DNA from: Polyangiaceae bacterium
GTDB taxonomy: Bacteria > Myxococcota_A > Polyangia > Polyangiales > Polyangiaceae
DNA length: 64,000 nt
Assembly: GCA_019637265.1 (NCBI GenBank)
Contig: JAHBVY010000001.1
Location: 62,001-126,000 of the forward strand
Direction of reading: 5' to 3'
A program made the position numbers and the translations under genes. This document shows, piece after piece, positions 9,119 to 20,583 of this stretch. The notes under the pieces were generated by a model, which did not search any database, was not told the origin of the DNA, and saw only the letters and a program-made list of their open reading frames with translations. How positions within the stretch are numbered: position 1 is the first letter of the stretch; each line of letters starts with the position of its first letter.

Positions 9119-10174
9119 TCAAAACTCCTCGGCGCGGCGCCGGTCTGGGTCGGTCGCGCGCACACCCTCGAGCCGCGCTTGCGCGAAGTGGCAGCCACCG
9201 AGCTTAGCTTGGTGGAGGCTCGCGTACATCAGGTTCGCGTGCCGCATCACGCTCCGACTGAGGTCGGCGTGGTCGAAGCGGGCCCAGCTGAGGTCGGCCT
9301 CCGTGAACAGTGTTTCCACGGCGTTGGCGCGCTGGAAGCGGGCGTGGTCGAGCTTGGCCGCCTTGAAGCTGACGCGGCCGAGCTTCGCGTCGGCGAAGTC
9401 GGCGTCCGGGAGCAGCGCCGCGCTCAGGTCGGCGCCGGTGAGGTCGGCGCCGGTGAAGCAGGCGCGCGGCCCGTAGAAGCGGGTCATCCGCGCGAGGCCC
9501 AGGTTCGCCTCAGTGAAGCTCACCTGCTCGCCGCGCGCGCCGGTGAGGTCCGCCGAGACCAGGCGCGCGCCGCGGAAGTTCGAGTTGAACAGGCTCACCT
9601 CCGCGAGGCTCAGGTGGCTGAGCTCTGCCTCCTCGAACAGGCACTGCTCGAACGAGGTCTCGCGGCCTAGAGCGATGCGCTGGAGGTCGAGCCCCGAGAA
9701 ATCCGCCAGGTAGAAGCGAGCACCCGCGAGCTGGGCAGCGCCGAGCCGCGTGGCCTTCACGCGAGCGCTCGTCAGGTCGACGCCGCGAAGATCGGCGTCG
9801 CTCAGGTCGACGTCGAGCAGCGCCGCGCGCTCCCAGGTGGCGCCGCGCAGATCGCAGCGGGCGAGGTCTGCTCCCTGGAGGTTCGTGCCCGTCAGGTCCA
9901 CGCCCATGAGCGCGTGCCCCGCGAGCGTCGCCTCCGCGAGATCGGCCTCACCGAGCCGAGCGCCTTCGAGCTGACAGTGATGAAACTCGGCGCCGCCGAG
10001 GCGGGCGCCCGTGAGGTTCGCGCCCCTCAGGTCGCAGCCCCGAAAACGGACCTGGCGCAGGTCGTAGCCGGCGAGCTGGGCGCCCTCGATGGACAGGCTG
10101 ACGACCTCCGCGCCGAGGGCGCGCCCCGCGGCAGCGGCGGCGACCAGCTCGCTCAGGCGGGCGAAGCGCGTCAT
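9119..10174 (-). CDS. Pentapeptide-repeat protein
   Basis: A 351-aa protein made almost wholly of pentapeptide repeats from about residue 35 to 340 (runs such as GCDLRGANLTGARLGGAEF), predicted to be a quadrilateral beta-helix. It lacks any recognisable catalytic domain. The start codon overlaps the stop of the kinase-like gene (ATGA at 10171-10174) and the stop is one base before the DUF6484 start, so the three genes are translated as a coupled set. Pentapeptide proteins can mimic DNA or act as scaffolds; beside vgrG a structural or adaptor role is more likely. Confidence 0.9.
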   Translation of the reverse strand: MTRFARLSELVAAAAAGRALGAEVVSLSIEGAQLAGYDLRQVRFRGCDLRGANLTGARLGGAEFHHCQLEGARLGEADLAEATLAGHALMGVDLTGTNLQGADLARCDLRGATWERAALLDVDLSDADLRGVDLTSARVKATRLGAAQLAGARFYLADFSGLDLQRIALGRETSFEQCLFEEAELSHLSLAEVSLFNSNFRGARLVSADLTGARGEQVSFTEANLGLARMTRFYGPRACFTGADLTGADLSAALLPDADFADAKLGRVSFKAAKLDHARFQRANAVETLFTEADLSWARFDHADLSRSVMRHANLMYASLHQAKLGGCHFAQARLEGVRATDPDRRRAEEF

Positions 10175-11571
10175 GACCGCTGCTCGTACAGGCTGCGCCA
10201 GTGGCGCTTGGCGATCTCTCGTTGATTACGCCAGGCCTCGAGATCGCTCGGGGTGGTGGCGAGGTGCTCGCGAAACAGGTTCATCAGCTCGATGTGGCTC
10301 GTCTCCGTGAGCGAATACTTCGTGAGGATTTGTAGCTTGGCCTCGCGCGGGGCCACGTCGAGCTCGCCGCACAGCATCGCGAACTCGAACACCCCCAGGC
10401 CCAAGAAGGTGGTGACGACAGGCGCTGCAGGCTGCGCCGCCGCGGGCTGCACTGCGGTCGTGGGCTGTACCGCGTGGGCCGCGGGTGCCGCGTGGGCCGC
10501 GGTGGCGGCGGTGGCGGCAGAGTGCGCCGGCGCGAAGGCGAACGCCTCGGCGGGGATCCTCACCGTCGCCGGCGCGGCGTCCGCCTCACCGCGAAGGGTC
10601 AGGTTGACGGGTTGCTGCGCTTGCGCAGGGGGGGCGGTGTACGCAGGCGCGGCGTACGCAGGCGCGGTGTACGCGGGCGCGGCGTAGCTGGGTGGCGCGT
10701 AGGCAGGCACCGCGGAGCTCGGCGGCGTCGGCAGCGGGACGGCGGCGAGCAACGCTTCGCGCAGCTGCGTCATGCTCGCGTAGCGCCGCCCGGCGTCCTT
10801 CTCGAGGCAGCGCTGCAGCACGTGCTTGAGGCCCGGCGGGAGCGACTGATCCAGGTCGGGTGGATCGTTCAGCACGGACAACACCAGGGCGGGGATGCTG
10901 CGCGCTGCGAATGGCCGCCGCCCCATGCACAGCTCACACAGCACCACGCCGAGGGCCCAGACGTCGGCGCGCGCGTCGATGTTGGGTGAGGAGCGCAGCT
11001 GCTCGGGCGCCATGTAGAGCGGCGTGCCCATCGCCTGGCCCACCTCCGTGAGGGTGCTGCTCTGCACGCGGGCGATCTCGAAGCCCGTGACGTACAGGGC
11101 GGGTGGCTCACCGCTCACCCACAGGTTCTCGGGGGTGAGGTCGCGGTGGATGACGCCGTAGCGGTGCGCCAAGGAGAGCCCCAGCGCGGCGTGGCTCGCC
11201 AGGCTGACGGCCTCCGTCAGCGGCAGACGCCCGCTCCGCTCCAGGTAGGCGGCGAGCGACCTGCCGTGCGGGTGCTCGAGCACGGTGTAGGGCAGGCCAT
11301 CCTCCAGCTCACCCACGTCCAGCCCGCCGATCAGGTGAGGCCCGCGGACGGACAACGCGAGATCCGCCTCGCGCCGGAAGCGCCCGAGCGCCTCCGTGTG
11401 ATCGCGGTAGTCAGCCTTGAGTACCTTGACTTGGACCTGCAGCCCATCCTCTCGCTCGGCCAGGTAGCAGTCGGCGAACTCACGTGGCGTGAGCCGCTCC
11501 TTCACCACGTAGCGACGCGCGATGCGGTCGCCGGCCCTCAGCTCCACGGATACTCCATAGCAGCGCTGCAC
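10171..11571 (-). CDS. Serine/threonine kinase-fold protein, probable pseudokinase
   Basis: A 466-aa protein with a kinase domain at residues ~15-275, a Pro/Ala/Tyr-rich linker (~280-400) and a helical C-terminal domain. The ATP lysine (VKVL, K49), helix-C glutamate (E68), HRD aspartate (D144), N149 and APE motif (188-190) are present. The glycine loop is gone (RLTPREFADCYL instead of GxGxxGxVY), the HRDxK lysine is threonine (HRDLTPEN) and DFG is replaced by GFE (163-165), which removes the metal-binding aspartate. Catalysis is therefore doubtful. It heads the T6SS spike operon and overlaps the next gene by 4 bp, so it may act as a scaffold or sensor for spike assembly, as PpkA-type kinases do in other T6SS. 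The start could also be the GTG a few codons in. Confidence 0.85.
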   Translation of the reverse strand: MQRCYGVSVELRAGDRIARRYVVKERLTPREFADCYLAEREDGLQVQVKVLKADYRDHTEALGRFRREADLALSVRGPHLIGGLDVGELEDGLPYTVLEHPHGRSLAAYLERSGRLPLTEAVSLASHAALGLSLAHRYGVIHRDLTPENLWVSGEPPALYVTGFEIARVQSSTLTEVGQAMGTPLYMAPEQLRSSPNIDARADVWALGVVLCELCMGRRPFAARSIPALVLSVLNDPPDLDQSLPPGLKHVLQRCLEKDAGRRYASMTQLREALLAAVPLPTPPSSAVPAYAPPSYAAPAYTAPAYAAPAYTAPPAQAQQPVNLTLRGEADAAPATVRIPAEAFAFAPAHSAATAATAAHAAPAAHAVQPTTAVQPAAAQPAAPVVTTFLGLGVFEFAMLCGELDVAPREAKLQILTKYSLTETSHIELMNLFREHLATTPSDLEAWRNQREIAKRHWRSLYEQRS

Positions 11572-11689
11572 CGTCCCTCGTACCGCGTCAGCGCGGCCGA
11601 GATCGACCGCATGCTATCCGCTCGACACGATGAGTCAACGCCGCGTGTGCATCGTCCACGGCGACGCCGACCCGGGCAGCGTGCGCTCG

Positions 11690-12483
11690 TCAGCTACGCC
11701 TAGGCGCTGACGATGCCTTCGAGGGAGGGGTTGGGGGTTTGGAGCGCTTCTTCGCCGCCGCGCCGCGCTGAGGCTTGGCCACGGCTTTCGGCTCGGCGAC
11801 CCGCTTCCGCGGCGGCTTGCGCCCCACGCCCTCAGCGTTGAACGCGCTGGGGCAGGCGTCGCTCACCCCGCAGGCGGCGCAGGCGGGGCGCCGCGCGTCG
11901 CACACGCGCCGCCCGTGGAAGATCAAGGTGTGCGACAGCGCGTCCCAGTTGCGGCGTGGGAACAGTCGCATCAGCACCTGCTCGATCTTCTCGGGCGTGG
12001 TCTCCACCGTCCACCCCAGGCGCTGGCTCAGGCGCTGAACATGCGTGTCCACCACGACGCCTTCGGGTGCACCGAAGGCCACCCCCAGCACCACGTTGGC
12101 GGTCTTCCGTCCAACCCCCGGGAGCGCGACGAGCTCAGCCAGCGAGCGAGGCACCTCTTGCCCGTGGAGCTCGGTCAGCTGCCGCGCCAGGTTGATGATG
12201 TTCTTCGCCTTCTGACGGAACATCCCGATGCGGTTCAAGGTGCGCTCCACGTCGGCGTACTCCGCCTCCGCGAGCTTCTCCGGCGTGGGCCAGCGCTCGA
12301 ACAGCTCCGGGGTCACCTGGTTGACGAGCACGTCCGTCGTCTGCGCCGACAGCACCGTGGCCACCAGCAGCTGAAACGGCGAGTCGTGGTCGAGCTCGCA
12401 GTGGGCGTCGGGGTACAGCGCCTGAAGGCGCGCGAACACGGCCTCCGCGGTGGCCGCCTTCGAGGCCTCGCTCGGCGCCGCCG

Positions 12484-12487
<4 letters not shown>
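11690..12487 (-). CDS. nth: Endonuclease III
   Basis: A 265-aa DNA glycosylase/AP lyase that removes oxidised pyrimidines. The helix-hairpin-helix [12 protein letters not shown] carries the catalytic lysine; [13 protein letters not shown] follows with the catalytic aspartate. The iron-sulfur loop C-X6-C-X2-C-X5-C ([17 protein letters not shown]) is intact. The Lys/Pro/Ala-rich C-terminal tail of about 45 residues is longer than in E. coli Nth. The start codon overlaps the gyrA stop (ATGA, 12484-12487), so translation is coupled to gyrA. Confidence 0.95.
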
Positions 12488-15207
<2,720 letters not shown>

Positions 15208-15333
15208 GATTTCAGGGCGCGCGCCGGCCTCGAAAGCAGGGCCACGCGGCGCCCCCTGGGTACCCCAATCGCGCCCCCGGAGCAATCCCCGGAGGCGCTA
15301 AATTCCTGTGTAATTACGGGCAGTTAGGGTGCA

Positions 15334-16635
15334 TCACGGGACGAGGCGCGCGATGTTGCCGCTCATCATCCCCACGACGTAGACCTCGCCGTCGGCGTCC
15401 TCGCCGAACGCCACCACGCCGCGTAGGTCAGCGCCCGTGACCTCGAGCGTCGCCGCGTCACAGGTCTCGGTCCCGGTCCGGGTCCAAACCAGTGACTCTA
15501 GCTGGTCGAGGTAGAAGTCGGCGTACAGGTAGCGCCCGACCAGCGCCGGGATGGTGCTGCCGCGATAGACCACGCCGCCGGTGACCGAGAGCGCGCTCTG
15601 ACCCTCGTGGCTGTACTCGGCGATGGGCAGGGTGAGGCCCGCGCGGTCGCAGCCGTTCCCGCCGCCCCGGCAGTGGTTCCCTTCCATGATGCTCCACCCG
15701 AAGTTGTGGCGGCCGCTGGCGTGGGTGACGGCGTTCACCTCCTCCCAGGCGTCCTGACCCACGTCGCCGAAGTAGAAGTCCCCCGTGAGGCGATCGAAGC
15801 TGATACGGTAAGGGTTCCTGACGCCGTAGTGATAGACGTAGGGGTGGTCAGGGTGATTGCCTGGCGGCGCGGTGGGGTGGTTGTCCACGTCCAGGCGCAG
15901 GATGGCGCCGAGCGGCGTGGACGGATCTTGCCCGTGGCCGAAGGTGTCGTTGCCGCCGCCGCCGTCGCCGAAGGCCACGTAGAGGTAGCCGTCGGGCCCA
16001 AAGGCGAGGCCGCCGCCGTTGTGATTGGTCGCCGGCTGATCGATCTCGAGCAGCCGGCGCTCGCTGCGCTCCACCTCGTCGTCATCGCCGAGCAGCTGAT
16101 ACTCGGAGACGACTGAGCGGAGCTCCCCACCGCCGCGCGACTCCGTGTAGCTCACGTAGAAGCGCTTTTCGTCACCCTGATCGAACTGGGGGTGAAGCGC
16201 GAAACCGAGCAGCCCGCCTTCGCCCTGGGTGCTCACGTCGATGTTCAGGATCAAGACGGAGGTGCTCGAGGTGGTGACGTAGACGCGCCCACGGCGCTCG
16301 ATCACGTACCAAACGTGAGAGTGCGTGGGGTGCCCCACGAGCCCCATGGGTGAGCTCAGCCCCGTCATCACCTCCTCCAAGCGCAGCGCGGGTGGCGCCG
16401 GGCGACCGCAGCTCACGCCGCCGCCGGTGCCAGCCGTCCCGGCGCTGCCGCTGGTGCCGCCGCTGCCGCTGGCGCCACCGCTGCCCGCGGTGCCCCCGCT
16501 TGCCCCACTCCCCGCGCTCCCACCGCTGGCGGCGCTGCCACCGGCACCGCTCGGCGCCGGCCGCGAGTCGTCATCACCACAAGCCGTCATCACCCCCACG
16601 CTGACCAGCAGCGCTCCGCAGATCATCAGCCGCAT
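15334..16635 (-). CDS. PQQ-type sugar dehydrogenase-like lipoprotein (glucose/sorbosone dehydrogenase family)
   Basis: A 433-aa exported protein. A signal peptide ends in a lipobox (VMTAC, cysteine 19), followed by a ~50-residue Gly/Ser/Ala linker. The remainder is a six-bladed beta-propeller of the GSDH family: GLSSPMGLVGHP, GLLGFALHPQF, NHNGGGLAFGPDGYLYVAFGDGG, GVRNPYRISFD and a C-terminal YADF segment. Family members oxidise aldoses with PQQ, but some have lost the cofactor, so the substrate cannot be read from the sequence. The start has GAGGAGGAG upstream. It is probably anchored in the outer membrane, facing the periplasm or surface. Confidence 0.85.
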   Translation of the reverse strand: MRLMICGALLVSVGVMTACGDDDSRPAPSGAGGSAASGGSAGSGASGGTAGSGGASGSGGTSGSAGTAGTGGGVSCGRPAPPALRLEEVMTGLSSPMGLVGHPTHSHVWYVIERRGRVYVTTSSTSVLILNIDVSTQGEGGLLGFALHPQFDQGDEKRFYVSYTESRGGGELRSVVSEYQLLGDDDEVERSERRLLEIDQPATNHNGGGLAFGPDGYLYVAFGDGGGGNDTFGHGQDPSTPLGAILRLDVDNHPTAPPGNHPDHPYVYHYGVRNPYRISFDRLTGDFYFGDVGQDAWEEVNAVTHASGRHNFGWSIMEGNHCRGGGNGCDRAGLTLPIAEYSHEGQSALSVTGGVVYRGSTIPALVGRYLYADFYLDQLESLVWTRTGTETCDAATLEVTGADLRGVVAFGEDADGEVYVVGMMSGNIARLVP

Positions 16636-16982
16636 CGCGTGTCTCCTCCTCGTGACGGCGCCTTCGCCGCGAAGGCGAAAGCTTGGAGGGGGAGCGCCGC
16701 CAGCGCAAGGGGAGGGGCGCGGTGTGCTTCAGCTTACCTCGCGGTGGCTTCGGGCGCCTGCAGTGCGCTCAGCTGACCACATGGGGACCAACCCCCCCCC
16801 AAAAAAATAGCCTATGGAAAATCAGCCACAGCGCCACCACGTAGGGGCGCCCAGCCGGTCGCTCCCACACACCGGCCGGTCGCCCCAACGGTCACGCCTC
16901 CCACCCATCCATCCCCCTGTTCGCCCGCCCCCCCGTTCGTCCGCCATCCACCCCCTGTTCGCCCCGCATCCGCCCGTTCGGC
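16636..16982. other. Non-coding stretch between bamA and the dehydrogenase lipoprotein gene
   Basis: No coding potential is seen. It holds a C9A7 run at 16792-16807 preceded by ATGGGGACCA, and a strongly C-skewed imperfect repeat next to the bamA stop. Confidence 0.7.
16912..16980 (-). repeat. G-rich imperfect repeat directly after bamA
   Basis: On the minus strand this is a series of G runs separated by CGAAC-type spacers (plus-strand pieces CCCCCTGTTCGCCC occur twice, and CCGTTCGTCCGCC between). It would lie in the 3' untranslated RNA of bamA and has enough G runs for a quadruplex. Confidence 0.6.
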
Positions 16983-19526
16983 TCAGAAGAAGTTGCCGAT
17001 CGTGAACTCGAACACCGACGTCTCTTCGTAGGGCAGCGGCTTGAACGGGAAGCCCCACTCGAAGCGCAGCGGGCCGAGCGGCGAGAACCAGCGCAGGCCG
17101 AAGCCGTACGAGGTGCGCAGGGTGGCCAGGGAGGTCAGGCCGTCGAAGCAGGGGCTGACCACGTCGTGCTTCACGCCGGCGCCCGCCGCTTTGCAGTAGA
17201 TGTCCTCCAGGTTCCAGGCGTTGCCGGCGTCGGTGAACAGCACGCCGCGGATCCCGACGCTCTCCAAGATGGGGAACTCGAGCTCCAGGTTCTGGAAATA
17301 CTGGAGGTTGCCGCCGATGCTGGCGCCGATGGGGAAGGGGATGCCGTTCGGATCGGTGGTGGTGTAGAGCGGCAGGCGCGGGCCTACCGTGCGGAAACGG
17401 TAGCCGCGAAGATCCAAGATGCCGCCCAGGAAGAAGCGCGCGAAGATCGGCACGCCTTCGCTGCTGGGGCTGGTGACGTGGCCGAGCTCGGTGTTGAGCT
17501 TGGCGACGATGCCGCCGCCGAGCGGGTAGTAGAAGCGGCCGGTGAGGGTGTGGCGGAGGAACTCGTTGTCCGACGCCAGCTGCGAGAGGGCGAACTCGGT
17601 CGCGCCGCGGAGGTAGAGCCCCTTGGTGGGGAAGAGGCGGTTGTCCCGGGTGTCGTAGGTGAGCGCCGGCTTGATGCTCGAGGTGAGGCCGTCGTTGAAG
17701 AGGTTGGCCAGCGGCAGGCGGGTGAAGACGCTGACGGCGCTCGAGGTGCCGAGGAAGCTGTTCGACGTCTCGGTGGAGATGTCGTCGTGCTCCAGCGTGT
17801 AGGTGACCGAGGCGCGCAGCTCCGGCTCCACCAAGGGGTAACCGAAGGTCAGGCTACCGCCCCGGGTGCGCTGGGAGAAGTCGTTGTAGATGCGCAGCTG
17901 GTCGAACAAATCCACGCTGGTGGAGAAGTCGCTGTCGAGGAAATAGGGCTCGAAGAAGCGGATGTTCACCAGCTGGCGGATGCCGCTCAGCTGCGCCTGG
18001 AGTGAGAGGCTCTGGCCGCGCCCGAACAGGTTGGCCTGCTGCACCTGGGCGGTGGCGATGAAGTTCTCGATGCTGGAGAAGCCGGCGCCGACCTGGAAGG
18101 TGCCGGTGGGGCGCTCCGAGACCTCGACGTAGATGTTGATCTTGTCCGGCGCGGAGCCCTGCTCGGTGGTGATGTCCACGCGCTCGAAGTAGCCGAGCGC
18201 CGTCACGCGCAGGCGCGAGCGCTCGAGGTTGGTCTCGTGGAAGAGCTCGCCCTCGGCTATCTCCAGCTCACGACGGATCACCTTGTCGCGCGTCTTGCTG
18301 TTACCGCGCACCTCGATGCGCTCGAAGTACACCTTCGGGCCGCGGATCACCGGCACCGTGATGTCCACCAGGCGATTCTCTTCGTCGAGCTTGGTGCCCG
18401 GGCTCGCCTCCACATTGGCGTAGCCGTGATCGCGGTACAGGGTGCGCACCGCCTCGAGGTCGCTCAGCAGCTCGGCGCGGTTGAAGTAGTCGCCGGGCTT
18501 GGCGCGCACCAGGTTGCGGAGCCGCCGCCGGCCGCCGATGGGGTCCACCTCCTTCCCGTCCTCGCCGCGCTCGAACACGCGGAGCTGACGGATGCGGTAG
18601 CGCGGCCCCTCGTCGATGGTGACGCTCACCTCGATGCCGGAGCGGTCGGGCGTCAGCATGACCCGTGGGGTGTTCACCGTGACGGAGAGGAACCCTTTAT
18701 CGTAGTAGAGCGCGCTGATAAGGGCAATGTCGCGCTCGAACGCGTCTTGACGGAACGGCCCGCCGGAGCCGAACGCGAAGAAGCCCGCGTTGCCCGTGAA
18801 CATCACGGCGCGCAGCTCCTCATCGGGGATGTGCTCGTTGCCGATGAAGGTGACGCGCTTCACGCTCACCTGGCCGTACTCCTTGATCTTGAAGCGGACG
18901 ATCACCTCGTTGTTCTTCTGGGGGATGACCTCGCTCGTGGCCTCCGCCAAGAAGTAGCCCTGCTCCGCGTACAGATCGCGGATCTTCTGGATGCTCCGGC
19001 GCACCGCGGGGCGGCTCAGCACCGTCTGCGGCTTCACCTCCAGCGCCTCCGCCAGGTCATCGGAGTCGATCTCCGAGTTCCCCTCGAACTCCACCGCGGA
19101 GATGCTCGGGCGCTCACGCACCACGAAGCGCAGCGCCGGCCCTTCGTCAGCGAGCTCCAGATCCACCTCGATGTCGTCGAAGTAGCCCGACTGCCACAGC
19201 TCGCGCACGTCCTGGCTCAGCGTCTCCCGGTCGAACCGGCTCCCGACGCGCGAGCGCAGGTAGCTGATGATGTCCTCCTCGGTGATGCGGCGGTTGCCCG
19301 CGACCTGGATGCGGCTGATGCGCAGGCCCTCGGCGCGGTCCAGCTCCGAGCGGGGCAGGCGGAGCTCACTCGTCTCCGGCGCCTGCGCCCAGGCGAACGC
19401 GGGCGTGAGCCAGCCGAGGCTGAGCCAGCAGGCGGTGAAGAGCAGCGCCCTGCAGGCCACCCGGTGCGCGTGACGAAGCGCCGCCAGGATGAGCTGGGCG
19501 GCGTATGGGTTCGCTGGGGGGGTCAC
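16983..19526 (-). CDS. bamA: Outer membrane protein assembly factor BamA
   Basis: An 847-aa Omp85 protein that inserts beta-barrels into the outer membrane. A signal peptide ends near residue 48 (AFAWAQA). Five POTRA domains follow to about residue 430 (first: ISRIQVAGNRRITEEDIISYL). The rest is the 16-strand barrel, with the conserved loop motif LRGYRFRTVGPR and a C-terminal phenylalanine (TIGNFF), as expected of an outer-membrane barrel. The start is GTG 19526; no better start with a signal peptide is visible. It stands alone, without lptD, skp or rseP beside it. Confidence 0.94.
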   Translation of the reverse strand: MTPPANPYAAQLILAALRHAHRVACRALLFTACWLSLGWLTPAFAWAQAPETSELRLPRSELDRAEGLRISRIQVAGNRRITEEDIISYLRSRVGSRFDRETLSQDVRELWQSGYFDDIEVDLELADEGPALRFVVRERPSISAVEFEGNSEIDSDDLAEALEVKPQTVLSRPAVRRSIQKIRDLYAEQGYFLAEATSEVIPQKNNEVIVRFKIKEYGQVSVKRVTFIGNEHIPDEELRAVMFTGNAGFFAFGSGGPFRQDAFERDIALISALYYDKGFLSVTVNTPRVMLTPDRSGIEVSVTIDEGPRYRIRQLRVFERGEDGKEVDPIGGRRRLRNLVRAKPGDYFNRAELLSDLEAVRTLYRDHGYANVEASPGTKLDEENRLVDITVPVIRGPKVYFERIEVRGNSKTRDKVIRRELEIAEGELFHETNLERSRLRVTALGYFERVDITTEQGSAPDKINIYVEVSERPTGTFQVGAGFSSIENFIATAQVQQANLFGRGQSLSLQAQLSGIRQLVNIRFFEPYFLDSDFSTSVDLFDQLRIYNDFSQRTRGGSLTFGYPLVEPELRASVTYTLEHDDISTETSNSFLGTSSAVSVFTRLPLANLFNDGLTSSIKPALTYDTRDNRLFPTKGLYLRGATEFALSQLASDNEFLRHTLTGRFYYPLGGGIVAKLNTELGHVTSPSSEGVPIFARFFLGGILDLRGYRFRTVGPRLPLYTTTDPNGIPFPIGASIGGNLQYFQNLELEFPILESVGIRGVLFTDAGNAWNLEDIYCKAAGAGVKHDVVSPCFDGLTSLATLRTSYGFGLRWFSPLGPLRFEWGFPFKPLPYEETSVFEFTIGNFF

Positions 19527-19757
19527 GCTGCGGAGTTCCGAGCTCCTCTAAGGAAAACCTTCGAGACTTCAGGGGGATAGGGGACCATGGAGCGCGCTCC
19601 GGCGCCAAAACGGTGCGCCTGCGTAGCTCAGAGCGGCGAGGGTCTCAAGGCTCCTCTCGCGGCCTCGGCCCCGGTTCTTTCTTTCACGCCAGGTCGAGGG
19701 CGCAGCTCGCTCCCACGGGCTACGCTCCCCCCGGGGCGTCACGGCCCGGTTGCCAGT

Positions 19758-20450
19758 ATGTCGGTGTCTCGATCAGGGCTCGGGGGTTTGGCGTGGCGCT
19801 GGGTGCTCGGCAGCGCGGTGTGCCTCACGGCGCTCTCGGCCTGTGAGCGGACACCGGAGGTCAAGCCCGAAGACTGCTACCGGCTCTGCGGGCGCTTCGA
19901 GGCGTGCGCCAGCCGCGCCGAGCTGGCGGAGTGCGCCGCTGGGTGCTCCGCGTGGCAGCGACGCGCGCTGGAGGCAGGTGCTCAGGCGGAGCTCGCCGCG
20001 GTGCTCGGCTGCGTGGAGCGCGACTTGGCGGCGACCAGCACACCCTGTGAGCGCGGAGCACCGCACCAAGCCTTGGTGCAGGGGCGCCGCGGCGATCCGT
20101 GCAGCGCCGAGCGCGCGGCGCTCACGCGGCGCCTCGACCGCTGTCAGCCGGGCACCGTCAGCTTCCGTCAGCTGGGTGAGGCCAGCGTGGAGCTCACCCA
20201 GCTCGGCTGTGGGAGCGTGCGCTGCGATCAGGGTCCGGACGCCGGCGCGCCGGGCGCCGCGTGCAGCGCGCCGTCGGTTTGTTCGCCGCTCTGCTGCGAC
20301 TGCGACGAGGTGACCGGGCGCCGCTCAGCGCGCGGGAGTCAGCCGCGGGGGACTCAGGTGCGGGTGCGCGGCTGCGAGGCGGGGCGCTGCGTGAGCCAGG
20401 AGCGCGCCTGTCAGCTCCTGCGTGAGGCGGGCGCCTGTCCAGCTCCCTGA
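19758..20450 (+). CDS. Cysteine-rich lipoprotein of unknown function
   Basis: A 230-aa protein. ATG 19758 gives a good signal peptide with lipobox LSAC (cysteine 29); the frame is open upstream but without a signal. The mature part has about 20 cysteines in small clusters (CYRLCGRFEAC, CSPLCCDCD), which suggests several disulphides in the periplasm or on the surface. The family is not recognised. Its gene converges with the sigma-54 activator gene, separated by two palindromes. Confidence 0.7.
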   Translation: MSVSRSGLGGLAWRWVLGSAVCLTALSACERTPEVKPEDCYRLCGRFEACASRAELAECAAGCSAWQRRALEAGAQAELAAVLGCVERDLAATSTPCERGAPHQALVQGRRGDPCSAERAALTRRLDRCQPGTVSFRQLGEASVELTQLGCGSVRCDQGPDAGAPGAACSAPSVCSPLCCDCDEVTGRRSARGSQPRGTQVRVRGCEAGRCVSQERACQLLREAGACPAP

Positions 20451-20460
20451 AGGCGCTAAA

Positions 20461-20511
20461 GTCAGCGTAGCTGATGGCTACGCGGCTCGCGTGTGAGTCA
20501 GCTTAGCTGAC
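20461..20511. repeat. Two intergenic palindromes of the CGTYAG-CTRACG family
   Basis: TCAGCGTAGCTGA lies at 20462-20474 and GTCAGCTTAGCTGAC at 20497-20511, both perfect inverted repeats around a short centre, between two convergent stop codons. They could form small hairpins in either transcript. No T run follows, so intrinsic termination is not certain. Confidence 0.65.
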
Positions 20512-20583
20512 GTCTACGCGACGTCTGGCAACGCAGCGTCTCACTGCCGCGCTCGCGGTGAACGCCCAGCGCCAGCCGCCGCG

